Below are positions 22,805 through 33,383 of a stretch of DNA of 64,000 nt, in pieces (the stretch's first letter is position 1; every line of letters starts with the position of its first letter). This stretch comes from Agrostemma githago. Its lineage: Eukaryota; Streptophyta; Magnoliopsida; Caryophyllales; Caryophyllaceae. Position numbers and translations under genes: made by a program. The notes below the pieces were generated by a model. That model did no database searches. It was given only the letters and a program-made list of their open reading frames with translations, and was not told the DNA's origin. The stretch lies in the NCBI GenBank assembly GCA_958450325.1, contig OY288244.1, positions 35,649,424 through 35,713,423 on the forward strand, given 5' to 3'.

Positions 22805-25561
22805 TTGAAGTACTAAGGATAAATTTGCTAAAGATTTTATTGAAATGAAGTTGGGTATTAAATATACGATAATACTCACAAAGGGAGTTTAGTCTTCTGT
22901 AACACCCAGTATTTTTCCTAGCATATTTATTCTTTCCGTTAGGACTCCGTCTTAACTCTTTCACTTTTCGGCCTCATATTTCATCATTTTACTAAGCTCT
23001 ATTTTAATGTTTGAGTTTAATGATATTTATTTATATTTTAAAGATTTTTATTCTATTAAATCCATTTATTTGGTTTTCTTCGTAAACTAATTAATTTTCC
23101 GCAAGGAATTCTATTTCTCTTCGAATTGACATTTTTAAGCTTGGATTTAAGTTATTCCTTTTTCCTAAAAATGTTTGAATACGTTTATGGAATATTTTCT
23201 ACTAAGATTTATATTTTAGTTACTAAAAAACAAGCCATTTATGATTTTATTACGAAGCTTCGCGAATAATTATTTTCTTACGCGAGGTTTACTCGAATTA
23301 CTTCGAAATGCCTTTAACTATTTTACGATTATACTTTTTATCAACTTATAAATTATTTGAGACTGTTTTCTCACATTTTGGACCAACTAAGCTCTTGGTC
23401 ACAAGTTTTATTATGTTTTATTTAAACGTTTCATTTTATCACATTAAAACGTAATCATAAGATAAATCATTTTCATTCATTGTAGCATTTATGTCAAAAC
23501 TTTTCTTACTCCCTCTCTTATCCATTTGGCGGCCAACTATAGGTCTAGGTACATTGTGGATTCCTCATTTTGAAGCCTTAATTCATTCTTACTCCTTTAA
23601 GTGTAGTAACATCCATCTCCTCCTTCACTCCACATTCATTTTTGCATTAACAAAAGAATATTCATCACTTCTTTCTTCTCTCTATTTTGGCCGTGTACTT
23701 CTTACCCTCCTTGGGCTGATTTTTGCTCCATTTCAAGTCCCAATCGCATCATTTTAATCGTCATAATAATCCTCTTTCCGATTCCTTCGTTAAGGTATTA
23801 ATCGACATCATTTTCGATCAATTTTTACCTTGTTTTTTTATTAGTTTTCTCATGGTATTTTTCTGCCATGACTTACGTGTTTGGTAGGATTTTTGGACGA
23901 TCCCGAAGCCGACGAATATATCGTTGATTCAGACTTGGAGTAGAGGTAACGTCGATATTACTCGGTATTTCAAGATTTTAATTGAGTATTTGCATGTATA
24001 TATTTTTATATTTTATTTTGGCAATATATGTATGTCACGAATTCTGGAAAAATTTTTAAAGTTGAAATTTTGCATGTTTCGATATTTTTATCGCTTTTAC
24101 GAGATTAACGATTAAATTGTTATATTAATTTGTAAAATCGTAATAATCGGCCTAAACATGTAATATATGTTTATATTCTGGAAAAATGTTGTTTTTGATG
24201 ATTTTTAGTAATTTAGTATTTTTCTGATATTTTTGATATCGATTATTGAATTATTATCGTTTTCGGACAAAAATGATTAAAAACCGATTTTTAGTTCTAG
24301 TACTTAAACATTTTATTTTAATCTGATTTTTGACGTGGTGAAACTTTCTGGTGAAATAGAATTTTCTGATTTTTTTCATAATTTTTCGGAATTGTTAAGT
24401 GGATGAATTAATTAATCACTTTAAATCATCGTTTATCGTTAAAACCGTGTTTGTTGTTTAAATTCTCGATTTCTGGTCTTTGGTTTAAATCTGGAAAAAA
24501 TTATGATTATGATGATTTCATATTAAAATGTATTATTATGATTTTTAGTGCCTTAATAAAATGTTAGGAACGATAGGTTTATTAATAAAATCGTTAATTG
24601 CGAAAACGGGTTTAAATGACGGTTTTGTTGAAATTTGTTGAATCTGGATTTTGGAAAAATCTGGAAAATTTATATTCTGTAAAATCAGGATTTTAAAAGT
24701 GTAATAATAATTTTTGGATATTAATACTTAAATCGTTTTGTAATTACTATTTTTATTAATCGTTATTGTCGAGATTGGACGATTAACGAGAAAACGCTTT
24801 AAAAACCGAGTTTTTAGAATTCTGGAAATTTTCTTTTCTGGACAGAATGTCCATAAATATAATTTAACTATTTTACGTAATTTTTGTACTATTTATTATA
24901 GTCTTTAATTAATAAATATTGATTTCGGACAAATTGTGATTTATCGTTAAATGCTTCGTATTAACTAAAAGGATTATTTTTCCAGCAATTTTGAAAGTGT
25001 TAAATCTGAAACTTTAAGATTTAAATCATCCCTTAACATATTCTAAATATATTCAATGATTTAATTTAATAAAAGACGTTAAAAGATTTAATTTGACATT
25101 TGTCGTAAAATCCTATTTATAATTTTATTGTCGAAGTTAATAATAATTAGGAAATTTTAGCTTTATAACTTTTGAAAACACCCTAATTAGTAATATTAAA
25201 ATGTTTAAGACATTTTTAATCATCTTATAACACTTATACGATATTTTAATAATTTCATAAAATCAAATGTTCTTACTTTAATAATTAATATCGTTAAGGC
25301 CGAAAATATTAGTTTTATAAATCTATATCGTTTACTAAAATGTGGTATTAGTATGAACTAATATTTTCACTACTTTGATATGATGCTATTTTTAGTAAAG
25401 TTTCTAAAAATAGAAGTTTCTAAAAATAGAAGTTTCCTAAAATAGAAGTTTCCTAAAATAGAAAGTTTCCTCTTTTAGAATATAAATGTTTACTTCTTTT
25501 ATCCTCATATTGTTTATGATGAATACATCTTTTAAATATCGATAATGGTTTGTTTTGGAGT

Positions 25562-26243
25562 TGATTGGGGGTGGGTCGCCTGACAATCAACTGCCTGCTA
25601 TGCAGGCCCCGGGACGATTCCTGTCGGAGAGTCGAAAGACCAACCCCCGGCAAGGACCGAGAACAAAGCATGAAAACGCTAAAGGTTGGCCGTCAGCCGC
25701 CGAGAGCGCAGGCCGATGCAGTCTGTCAGAGCTTGGCAGTCCCCTACTTGGAGGCTGCCTGCCCTGGGGAAATCCCTGGCCGACAGGGCCAGGATCCCCA
25801 GGGGCCCTCTCGTCATTTCGCCTAAGGTAATTGGGAATGGATGGATGGGAAGCCGCCACTTGTCACTTTCCCATCCAACCATTCCTCTTTCTCTTCTCTC
25901 TCTTGTGGGAAGGTATAAATACCTCCCCATTTCCCACATGAGGGGGGTTGGATTTTTCTCTCTCTAGACTCTTACTCCAAAAAGCGCCGCCTAGTTCCTC
26001 ACGAGCTAGGTTCGTTAAGGCATTTCACGGACTGACTTAGGCATCGGAGAGGGTTTCCTCGGACAACCTCCGAGGCCCTGTGCGTTCATTGTGCAGGGAG
26101 CAGGCCGTTTTCCGCCGGGAAAGTCCGATTTCAGGAGTGAGAGGAAGGGGAGATCAAGGGAATCAAGCGACTAGTTATCCGTTACCGATTCAATTACATT
26201 ACCCGGATTCTAAGCCGGGAGAACCGTTTCCGCAACCGGAACA
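25562..26243 (+). mobile_element. 5' LTR of the Tat element
   Basis: It starts TGATTGGGGG and ends CCGGAACA. It has the same length and, as far as I can compare, the same sequence as 37258-37939. It contains the promoter that should drive gag-pol. Confidence 0.95.
25914..25921 (+). promoter_or_regulatory. TATA box of the 5' LTR
   Basis: aggtataaatacc lies 353 bp into the LTR, downstream of a ctcttctctctct tract. The same motif is at 37610-37617 in the 3' LTR. Confidence 0.75.
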
Positions 26244-26246
26244 ATT

Positions 26247-26263
26247 TGGCGCCGTCTGTGGGG
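26247..26263 (+). promoter_or_regulatory. Primer-binding site of the Tat element
   Basis: TGGCGCCGTCTGTGGGG begins three bases after the LTR end. This sequence is common in Tat-lineage elements. I recall tRNA-Arg as the reported primer for relatives, but the tRNA identity is not certain from sequence alone. Confidence 0.8.
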
Positions 26264-26332
26264 AACTTACGGTTGTGCTCACGAGTTACCCACTAAAATC
26301 AACCACTCATAACCACAAAATTAAACACAATC

Positions 26333-29300
26333 ATGCCAGAAATTGTCGATGACAGTGCAGGAGCGGGTCCGACGGTCCCTCCGGTGACCCCCCTGTACGG
26401 AATGCCGCTGTCGGAGAGGGTCCCTCCTGCCACAATCCTTGGGGTAGAGGGAACCAATCCTCTCGGTAGATCTAACGCTGCTGCGACACCCGAGCTGGGG
26501 GCACGCCCTGGACGTGCTCTCAACCTGACCCCAGCTCAGATGGCGCAGGCAGCCGCGTTCTTCTCTGCGATGCTAGATCAGGAATTCACACCTGAGGACT
26601 TGGTAGACAGGGTCGCATCGGCTCCTAGGCAACCGTCCCCAGTCAGCAGGGACGAGGCAGGGGGCACGAGGCGGACCGCCGCCAGAAACGCTCAGAGAAA
26701 AGCGAGAAGAACAGCCCAAGTGTATACGCATGTGCAGAGGCGCATTACCACTGACAAACCAGAACCACCTGTCCAGCAGGCGTTCTCTATTCACACGACA
26801 GAATCAGCGTCTGGAGGGCAGGGAGGCTTATCTCAAGGATTACAGGAGCGCATGAGGCCCAGGGAGCCCATGTCAAAACGCTTAGGGGAAAGGCCAGGCG
26901 GAGTTTTCTCCAGGCTAACACATGCAGCCAAGGAACAGTCAGCCCCTGGCTTATCCCAAAGCTTGCAATCCAGACTCAACCGAGGGCAACCGCTCGAGTC
27001 CAGGTACCATCAGGGTGAAAACCTCTGCCACTCCCAGAGGAAGAGGCCCAGACAGACCTCCTCAGGAACAGAGGATGAAGCAGCTAGCAGGCCGCCGCCG
27101 AGGCACCGCTCCCCCAGTACGAGGAAACCAACCCATAAACAATGGGAATCTCATGGTAACCAGTCTGGGGAAAGCAGGTCACGACTGGTAGGCAGGCCTA
27201 CGAAAACCCCGTTGCACCCTGAGGTACAAGAGTACCCCATTCCAAAAATCAAAATGCCCACCATCAAATTTGACGGGACGACGGACCCTGAGGACCACCT
27301 GGCAGCCTTTGAGAGCCACATGGGCATGTATGATGTAGATGATGCCATCTGGTGCAAAGTTTTCCCTACCACCCTGGTGGGACTTGCGCAGGGCTGGTTC
27401 AGAGATCTCCGCCAGGGGTCAATCGGATTCTTCATAGAGCTGGCTGAAATTTTCCTTGAACAGTATGCCGGAAATAAGAGAAGACGACTTACTCGTTTCG
27501 ATCTCATGACCCTGAAACAAAAGAAGGGTGAGAGTGTGAGAGAATACATGAGAAGATTCGATCTATCCTGCCAGCAGGTTAGGGAGATCGACGATTCCAC
27601 CGCCGCCTACGCCCTGACAATCTCCCTACTTCCAGGGGAAATGAAAAACCAGATGATCAGGGCCCAGCCCGAAACCTTGGCCATGGCCAGGAAGATTGCA
27701 GAGGGGTTCATTCTGCAGGAGGAGTTCCACGGCCTGACGGACACCCCTGCAGGCCAAACAAAGCCTCAAGGGGGACCGCAGGGTGGAAGGGGCAGAGGTG
27801 AACCAGGAAAGCAGAAAGAAGAAGGAGACACTCCCAAGAAAGAACGCCCAGTCTACCAACCCAGATTCGATAGCTACACCGCTCTGAACAAATCCAGGGC
27901 GGAAATCTTCGAACTAGAAAAAGAAACTGCCAAATGGAACCGTCCAAGCAAACCTCGCAGCCCAAAAGGCGACCCAAAGAAATTCTGCACTTTCCACGAC
28001 TGCATTGGCCACACCACCGAAGAGTGCCGTCACCTGAAAGATGAAATTGAGAAATTAATCAGGAACGGATGGTTGGCCAACTACGCAGCTAAAAACAAGT
28101 CTCAGAAAGAAGTGCCTGAAAAACCCGAAGGGTCAGTACAGAACCGGATGGTAATCCACGTGATTTCAGGGGGCACTGAGGGCCAGCTCAGTCGAAGAAG
28201 TCAAAAAAGGCAAATGCGCGAGCTGAGAAACCAGATCTGCTACGCTGAGAGAGAGGGGAGCCCAAAGGGAGTGACACTAAGTATCACCCCTGATGATGCA
28301 GGACGGGTGATATATCCGCACAATGATCCTCTGGTGCTGTCCCTAGAAATCAGCAACCACATTGTGCGAAGATGTATGGTAGATACAGGCGCATATACAA
28401 ATCTTTTATACAAGGATGCTTTCGAAAAAATGGGCCTGGAAAAAAGGCATCTACGGCCTGCTCCCGGATCCCTGTACGGATTCAGTGGGGCCGGCGTACT
28501 GCCCATGGGCGTCATCGACTTGCCTGTAACCTTCGGGGAAGGTTCCGCAGCCCGGAATGTCAGGGCAACCTTTGTTGTTGTGGATGCAAGGTCTGCCTAT
28601 AATGCCCTGATCGGCAGGGCCACGCTGGATGAAATCGAGGCCGCAATCTCCATCAGAGCTCTCACCATTGCGTATGTCACGGACTTCGGGCTGGAAGGAA
28701 AGATACGTGGGGACCAGGAGTCAGCCAGACAATGCTACTCCGTGGCCCTACAAGAGCACGAGAGGGACAGAAAAGGAAAAAGAAAAGCTGACAGTTCCCC
28801 CTGCAGGGAAGGCGAAGTCCCAGTCGAGCACCCGACGCCCGACCGCCTGGAACCAGGAGGCGAAAGCATGCTGGTAGACTTAGAACCAGGAAGACAGGTC
28901 CTAGTAGGAACAGGTTTGGAGGAATCCTATCAGGCCGAACTGGTCAAACTTCTGAGAAAAAACAAAGACGTGTTTGCCTATTCTGCAGACGAGATGCCCG
29001 GCGTTGATCCCTCATGCATCGTTCACAAGCTGAACGTAAGCATGGATGCTCGCCCTGTAAAGCAAAAGAAACGAAACATGTCTGCAGAAAAAGACGCAGC
29101 AATCAAGGAAGAAATCGACAAACTCTTGAAAGCAGACTTCATTGAAGTCTGCGACTACCCAGAATGGCTGGCAAATGTTGTCATGGTCAAAAAGTCGTCT
29201 GGAGCATGGAGAATGTGCGTCGACTTTACGAACCTCAACAAAGCCTGCCCGAAAGACTGCTACCCGCTCCCTCGGATCGATCAATTGGTAGACGCCACCA

Positions 29301-32062
29301 GTGGCTACACCATGCTAAGCTTCTTAGACGCCTTTTCAGGCTACCACCAAGTGTACTTGTGGCAGCCAGACAGGGTGAAGTGTGCGTTCATCACCAGTTT
29401 GGGCACTTACATGTATAAGATGATGCCCTTCGGGCTCAAAAATGCGGGAGCTACGTACCAGCGTCTGGTTGACAAAGTGTTTGAAAAGCAAAAAGGCAGA
29501 AACATTGAGGCTTACGTTGATGATGCCATCGTAAAAAGCAGGGAAGACAGGGAGCACCTGACAGACTTGCAGGAAACCTTCAATTCCCTGCGCGCTTACA
29601 AAATGAAACTAAATCCGAAAAAATGCACGTTTGGAGTACGCTCCGGAAAATTCCTAGGATTCTTGGTCAGTTCTCGGGGTATAGATGCCAACCCTGAAAA
29701 AATTCAGGCAGTTCTGAACCTCCCTGAGCCCAAGACCATCAGGGACGTCCAGCGCCTGACGGGACGAATGGCCCCCTTGGCACGATTCATAGCCCGATCA
29801 GCAGACAGAGCCACTCCTTTTTTCAAAATTCTGAAAGGAAACAAACAGTTCAAATGGGAAAGCGAGCAGAAAGAGGCCTTCGAGCAACTGAAGGACCATC
29901 TTAAGAGGCTCCCTACCCTGGCAAGACCAGTAGCAGGAGAGAAACTCTTCCTCTACATTGCAGTAACTAATATAACTGTCAGTGCGGTCATCCTACGGGA
30001 AGAGGCAGGCACCCAGCAACCTATATACTTTGTGAGTCATGCGCTGGGGGCAGCTGAGAAGAATTATCCGATGGTTGAAAAAGCCGCCTACGCGGTCATA
30101 ATTGCAGCCAGGAAGCTCAGACCTTACTTTGACGCGCATCCAGTCATAGTCCTCACCGACCAACCCCTGGAAAAGGTGTTGGAAAAATTCGAAAAATCGG
30201 GAAGACTGTTGAAATGGGCAATTGAGCTGAGTGGGCTAGGTATCTCTTACCAGCCGAGAACAGCCATCAAAGCCCAAGCTCTGGCAGACTTTTTGGCTGA
30301 GTGCTCCCATTCAGGGGAAGAGGAAACCCCCGCCCAAGAATGGGTCGTATACACTGATGGGTCCTCAACGGCCAACGGCGCAGGCGCAGGCGCAGGCGTC
30401 GTATTAACCAGCCCAGAAGGGACCGACTTTGAGCATGCTCTCAGATTCGTTTTCCCAGCATCAAACAAAGAAGCAGAGTATGAAGCAGTACTCGCAGGCG
30501 TCAGGCTGGCTAAAGCCGCAGGGGCGGAACGAATTGTTCTAGCAACAGACTCCCAGCTCATCGCCAACCAAATCAATGGAGAATACGAGGCAAGAGACCA
30601 AGCAATGGCCGCATACCTAGAGATGGTAAAGGGAGAATTGTCCGGCCTAAAATCATATGAGGTCAAACAAATTCCCCGATCCCAGAACAACAGAGCAGAT
30701 GCCCTGTCAAAACTGGCAAGCTCCAGTCTGCATGACATCCGAAGATCCGTATGGGTCGACGTTTTACACGAGAAGTCTACTGAATCCTGTCAAACGATTA
30801 GTGCCGTGGAAGAAGAGCTGGAAAGCTGGATGACCCCTCTCGTCCAGTACAAGAGGCACGGTATCTTACCGTCAGACTGGCTACAAAAAAGGAGGATACA
30901 GGCTAAAGCAGCCTGGTTCATATTCATTAATGGAGAACTCTACAAAAAATCTTTTACTTACCCCCTGCTTAAATGCCTGCGTGCGGATCAGGCCGTTGAA
31001 GTATTGGATGATATCCACTCAGGGATTTGTGGGCACCACATTGGCGGGAGGTCGCTGGCCCACAAGGCCCTCAGGGCAGGCTATTACTGGCCTACCATGC
31101 TGGCAGATGCCAAGAGCCTGACCCAGAAATGCAGAAAATGCCAACTTTTTGCCCCATCGATCCATGCCCCAGCTCAGGAACTCAGGCCAATCCTATCTCC
31201 CATCCCTTTTGCTCAATGGGGGATGGACATCCTAGGACCCTTCACGGTGGCCACAGGGGGCAGAAAATTCTTAATTGTCGCCATAGACTACTTCACCAAA
31301 TGGGTGGAGGCTGAAGCAGTGCCTAACATCACTGAGCCGGCAGTCAGGAAGGTGATCTGGCGAAATGTCATCACCCGGTTCGGGGTACCAAAAATGCTGG
31401 TATTTGACCACGGAAGGCAGTTCGATAATGACCCACTAAGAAACTGGCTGGAAGGCCACAACATCTTGGTCGCCTACTCAGCCGTCTGCCATCCTCAAAC
31501 CAATGGACAGGCGGAAGCAGCCAACAAACAAATTCTGAACGGCCTGAAGAAAATGGTGGATGACTGCAAAGGCAGGTGGGCTGATGAACTCCCCAGTATA
31601 CTCTGGTCCATCAGAACGACCAGAAAGGAGTCTACAGGCCAGACCCCATTTGGCCTGGTATATGGAGCAGAGGCTTTATTGCCAATTGAGACAAGGATTC
31701 CCTCTCTACGTTCCCTGCAGTACAACCAGGCTGAGAATGAAGCCGCAATGGTTGAGGCCCTGGACCTGGTAAATGAGCTAAGAGAGGAAGCCGGTACCAA
31801 TATCGCTGCCTACCAGCAGCGAATGAGGAAAGCTTTCAATAGCAAAGTCCGACAGAGGAGCTTCCAGGTGGGCGAATTAGTTCTGAGAAAAACACAGGCG
31901 ATTGGAAAATCAAGAGAGCATGGGAAGCTAAGTGCCAATTGGGAGGGCCCATACCAAATAACTCAGGTTTTGGGTCCAGGCACGTACAGGATAGCCAATC
32001 TGGAGGGACAAGAGCTAGGCGCTCATTGGAATGCAGATACACTAAAGAAATATTACGTCTAA
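26333..32062 (+). CDS. Gag-Pol polyprotein, Tat-lineage Ty3/gypsy
   Basis: This single 1909-residue frame encodes all proteins for particle formation, reverse transcription and integration. In order: a basic Pro-rich N-terminus; a retrotransposon Gag domain at about 311-420 (starting KFDGTTDPEDH); a zinc-knuckle-like CTFHDC..GHTTEEC at about 551-564; an aspartic protease with DTGA at 684; reverse transcriptase with YVDD at 1061-1064; a gypsy-type RNase H; and a second, archaeal-type RNase H starting near 1335 (YTDGSS). Integrase follows, with an HHCC finger (about 1567-1605) and catalytic Asp ~1632, Asp ~1692 and Glu 35 residues later. The second Asp sits in FDHGRQFDN, where most relatives have DNG. 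The ATG at 26333 lies 89 bp after the LTR. No intron or stop separates gag from pol, unlike Ogre elements. It looks functional. Confidence 0.95.
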   Translation: MPEIVDDSAGAGPTVPPVTPLYGMPLSERVPPATILGVEGTNPLGRSNAAATPELGARPGRALNLTPAQMAQAAAFFSAMLDQEFTPEDLVDRVASAPRQPSPVSRDEAGGTRRTAARNAQRKARRTAQVYTHVQRRITTDKPEPPVQQAFSIHTTESASGGQGGLSQGLQERMRPREPMSKRLGERPGGVFSRLTHAAKEQSAPGLSQSLQSRLNRGQPLESRYHQGENLCHSQRKRPRQTSSGTEDEAASRPPPRHRSPSTRKPTHKQWESHGNQSGESRSRLVGRPTKTPLHPEVQEYPIPKIKMPTIKFDGTTDPEDHLAAFESHMGMYDVDDAIWCKVFPTTLVGLAQGWFRDLRQGSIGFFIELAEIFLEQYAGNKRRRLTRFDLMTLKQKKGESVREYMRRFDLSCQQVREIDDSTAAYALTISLLPGEMKNQMIRAQPETLAMARKIAEGFILQEEFHGLTDTPAGQTKPQGGPQGGRGRGEPGKQKEEGDTPKKERPVYQPRFDSYTALNKSRAEIFELEKETAKWNRPSKPRSPKGDPKKFCTFHDCIGHTTEECRHLKDEIEKLIRNGWLANYAAKNKSQKEVPEKPEGSVQNRMVIHVISGGTEGQLSRRSQKRQMRELRNQICYAEREGSPKGVTLSITPDDAGRVIYPHNDPLVLSLEISNHIVRRCMVDTGAYTNLLYKDAFEKMGLEKRHLRPAPGSLYGFSGAGVLPMGVIDLPVTFGEGSAARNVRATFVVVDARSAYNALIGRATLDEIEAAISIRALTIAYVTDFGLEGKIRGDQESARQCYSVALQEHERDRKGKRKADSSPCREGEVPVEHPTPDRLEPGGESMLVDLEPGRQVLVGTGLEESYQAELVKLLRKNKDVFAYSADEMPGVDPSCIVHKLNVSMDARPVKQKKRNMSAEKDAAIKEEIDKLLKADFIEVCDYPEWLANVVMVKKSSGAWRMCVDFTNLNKACPKDCYPLPRIDQLVDATSGYTMLSFLDAFSGYHQVYLWQPDRVKCAFITSLGTYMYKMMPFGLKNAGATYQRLVDKVFEKQKGRNIEAYVDDAIVKSREDREHLTDLQETFNSLRAYKMKLNPKKCTFGVRSGKFLGFLVSSRGIDANPEKIQAVLNLPEPKTIRDVQRLTGRMAPLARFIARSADRATPFFKILKGNKQFKWESEQKEAFEQLKDHLKRLPTLARPVAGEKLFLYIAVTNITVSAVILREEAGTQQPIYFVSHALGAAEKNYPMVEKAAYAVIIAARKLRPYFDAHPVIVLTDQPLEKVLEKFEKSGRLLKWAIELSGLGISYQPRTAIKAQALADFLAECSHSGEEETPAQEWVVYTDGSSTANGAGAGAGVVLTSPEGTDFEHALRFVFPASNKEAEYEAVLAGVRLAKAAGAERIVLATDSQLIANQINGEYEARDQAMAAYLEMVKGELSGLKSYEVKQIPRSQNNRADALSKLASSSLHDIRRSVWVDVLHEKSTESCQTISAVEEELESWMTPLVQYKRHGILPSDWLQKRRIQAKAAWFIFINGELYKKSFTYPLLKCLRADQAVEVLDDIHSGICGHHIGGRSLAHKALRAGYYWPTMLADAKSLTQKCRKCQLFAPSIHAPAQELRPILSPIPFAQWGMDILGPFTVATGGRKFLIVAIDYFTKWVEAEAVPNITEPAVRKVIWRNVITRFGVPKMLVFDHGRQFDNDPLRNWLEGHNILVAYSAVCHPQTNGQAEAANKQILNGLKKMVDDCKGRWADELPSILWSIRTTRKESTGQTPFGLVYGAEALLPIETRIPSLRSLQYNQAENEAAMVEALDLVNELREEAGTNIAAYQQRMRKAFNSKVRQRSFQVGELVLRKTQAIGKSREHGKLSANWEGPYQITQVLGPGTYRIANLEGQELGAHWNADTLKKYYV

Positions 32063-33383
32063 GCAAGAGTGTAGGCAATTTTCACTTTTACTAGAGTAAA
32101 AAGGCGGAGGACGATCAGAAATGTCGACGGCTCCGACCACCCCTATGTCAAGAAAAATTTTTTAAGAGATGAGAAAATGCAGATTTATACTCGTTGCCTG
32201 TTCACACTCGCGTCTTTCACACACAAACGAGCAGGGGGCAATAGGGGGAGGCCCCCCTGTTGCCAAAATTGGGAAAAGTGAACCCCCCAACGCAAACCAA
32301 AGAAGGCTACCCTGCCTACCTCTGGGCAGGCAGGGGGCAGGCCATACCAACAAGGACTGGGGGCAGGCCCCCCAACCTTGTATAAAAAACGCAAAAAGCT
32401 ACCCTGCTTACCTCTGGGCAGGCAGGGGGCAGGCCCCCTGGACTTTGAACGAAAAGCCAGGAGCAGGCCATACCAACAAGGACTGGGGGCAGGCCCCCCA
32501 ACCTTGTATAAAAAACGCAAAAAGCTACCCTGCTTACCTCTGGGCAGGCAGGGGGCAGGCCCCCTGGACTTTGAACGAAAAGCCAGGAGCAGGCCATACC
32601 AGCAAGGACTGGGGGCAGGCCCCCCAACCTTGTATAAAAAACGCAAAAAGCTACCCTGCTTACCTCTGGGCAGGCAGGGGGCAGGCCCCCTGGACTTTGA
32701 ACGAAAAGCCAGGAGCAGGCCATACCAACAAGGACTGGGGGCAGGCCCCCCAACCTTGTATAAAAAACGCAAAAAGCTACCCTGCTTACCTCTGGGCAGG
32801 CAGGGGGCAGGCCCCCTGGACTTTGAACGAAAAGCCAGGAGCAGGCCATACCAGCAAGGACTGGGGGCAGGCCCCCCAACCTTGTATAAAAAACACAAAA
32901 AGCTACCCTGCTTACCTCTGGGCAGGCAGGGGGCAGGCCCCCTGGACTTTGAACGAAAAGCCAGGAGCAGGCCATACCTACAAGAGCTGGGGGCAGGCCC
33001 CCCAACCTTGTATAAAAAACGCTGAGGAATCTCCTTTCCTAACCCTAGGCAGGCAGGGGGCAGGCTCCCTAGATTTTAAACAAAAACCAGGGACAGGCCA
33101 AGCAAACAAAAACCCTCCTACCTACAGGCGGGTGGGTTGCAAATCAAACTCATGAAGAATCAAAATACACAAAAGCAAACAGAAAATTCACATATAAAAG
33201 AAAAAGTAGCGTCGAGGAAATATAAGACAAGTTTTCAAAGTTTTCAAGACAAATAGTTACAACCAGGGGTATGGCAGCCGGCCACCAAAGGGCTCGGCGC
33301 GCAAAAAGGCAAAGAAGTTAAAGCGTTAGCACAGGCGCAGCGGGAGACGAGCAAGAGCCCTCTGAGGAAGACTGCCCTCCATG
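32063..33383. other. Non-coding spacer between gag-pol and antisense gene, with tandem repeats
   Basis: It follows the gag-pol stop and ends at the stop codon of the minus-strand gene. Most of it is the 126-bp array annotated separately. The long open frames on both strands here come from repeat length being a multiple of three and show no protein family. Confidence 0.7.
32343..33030. repeat. 126-bp tandem array in the Tat element
   Basis: caaggactgg recurs at 32351, 32477, 32603, 32729 and 32855, with a variant (caagagctgg) at 32981, an exact 126-bp period. Units hold the inverted pieces gggggcaggccccc and gggcaggcaggggg plus a ttgtataaaaaacgcaaaaa stretch. Copies are nearly identical, differing at a few sites such as ccaacaag/ccagcaag. 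Partial units flank the array on both sides. Tandem arrays downstream of pol are known in Tat-lineage elements and can seed satellites. Confidence 0.92.

Noticed and set aside
25555..25967. Open frames in the Tat LTR, repeated at 37261-37663
   Set aside because: They lie across the LTR promoter region, overlap in several frames and are identical only because the LTRs are.
32169..33155. Long open frames on both strands (up to 328 codons)
   Set aside because: They arise because the 126-bp repeat length is divisible by three; the translations are repeats with no known domain.
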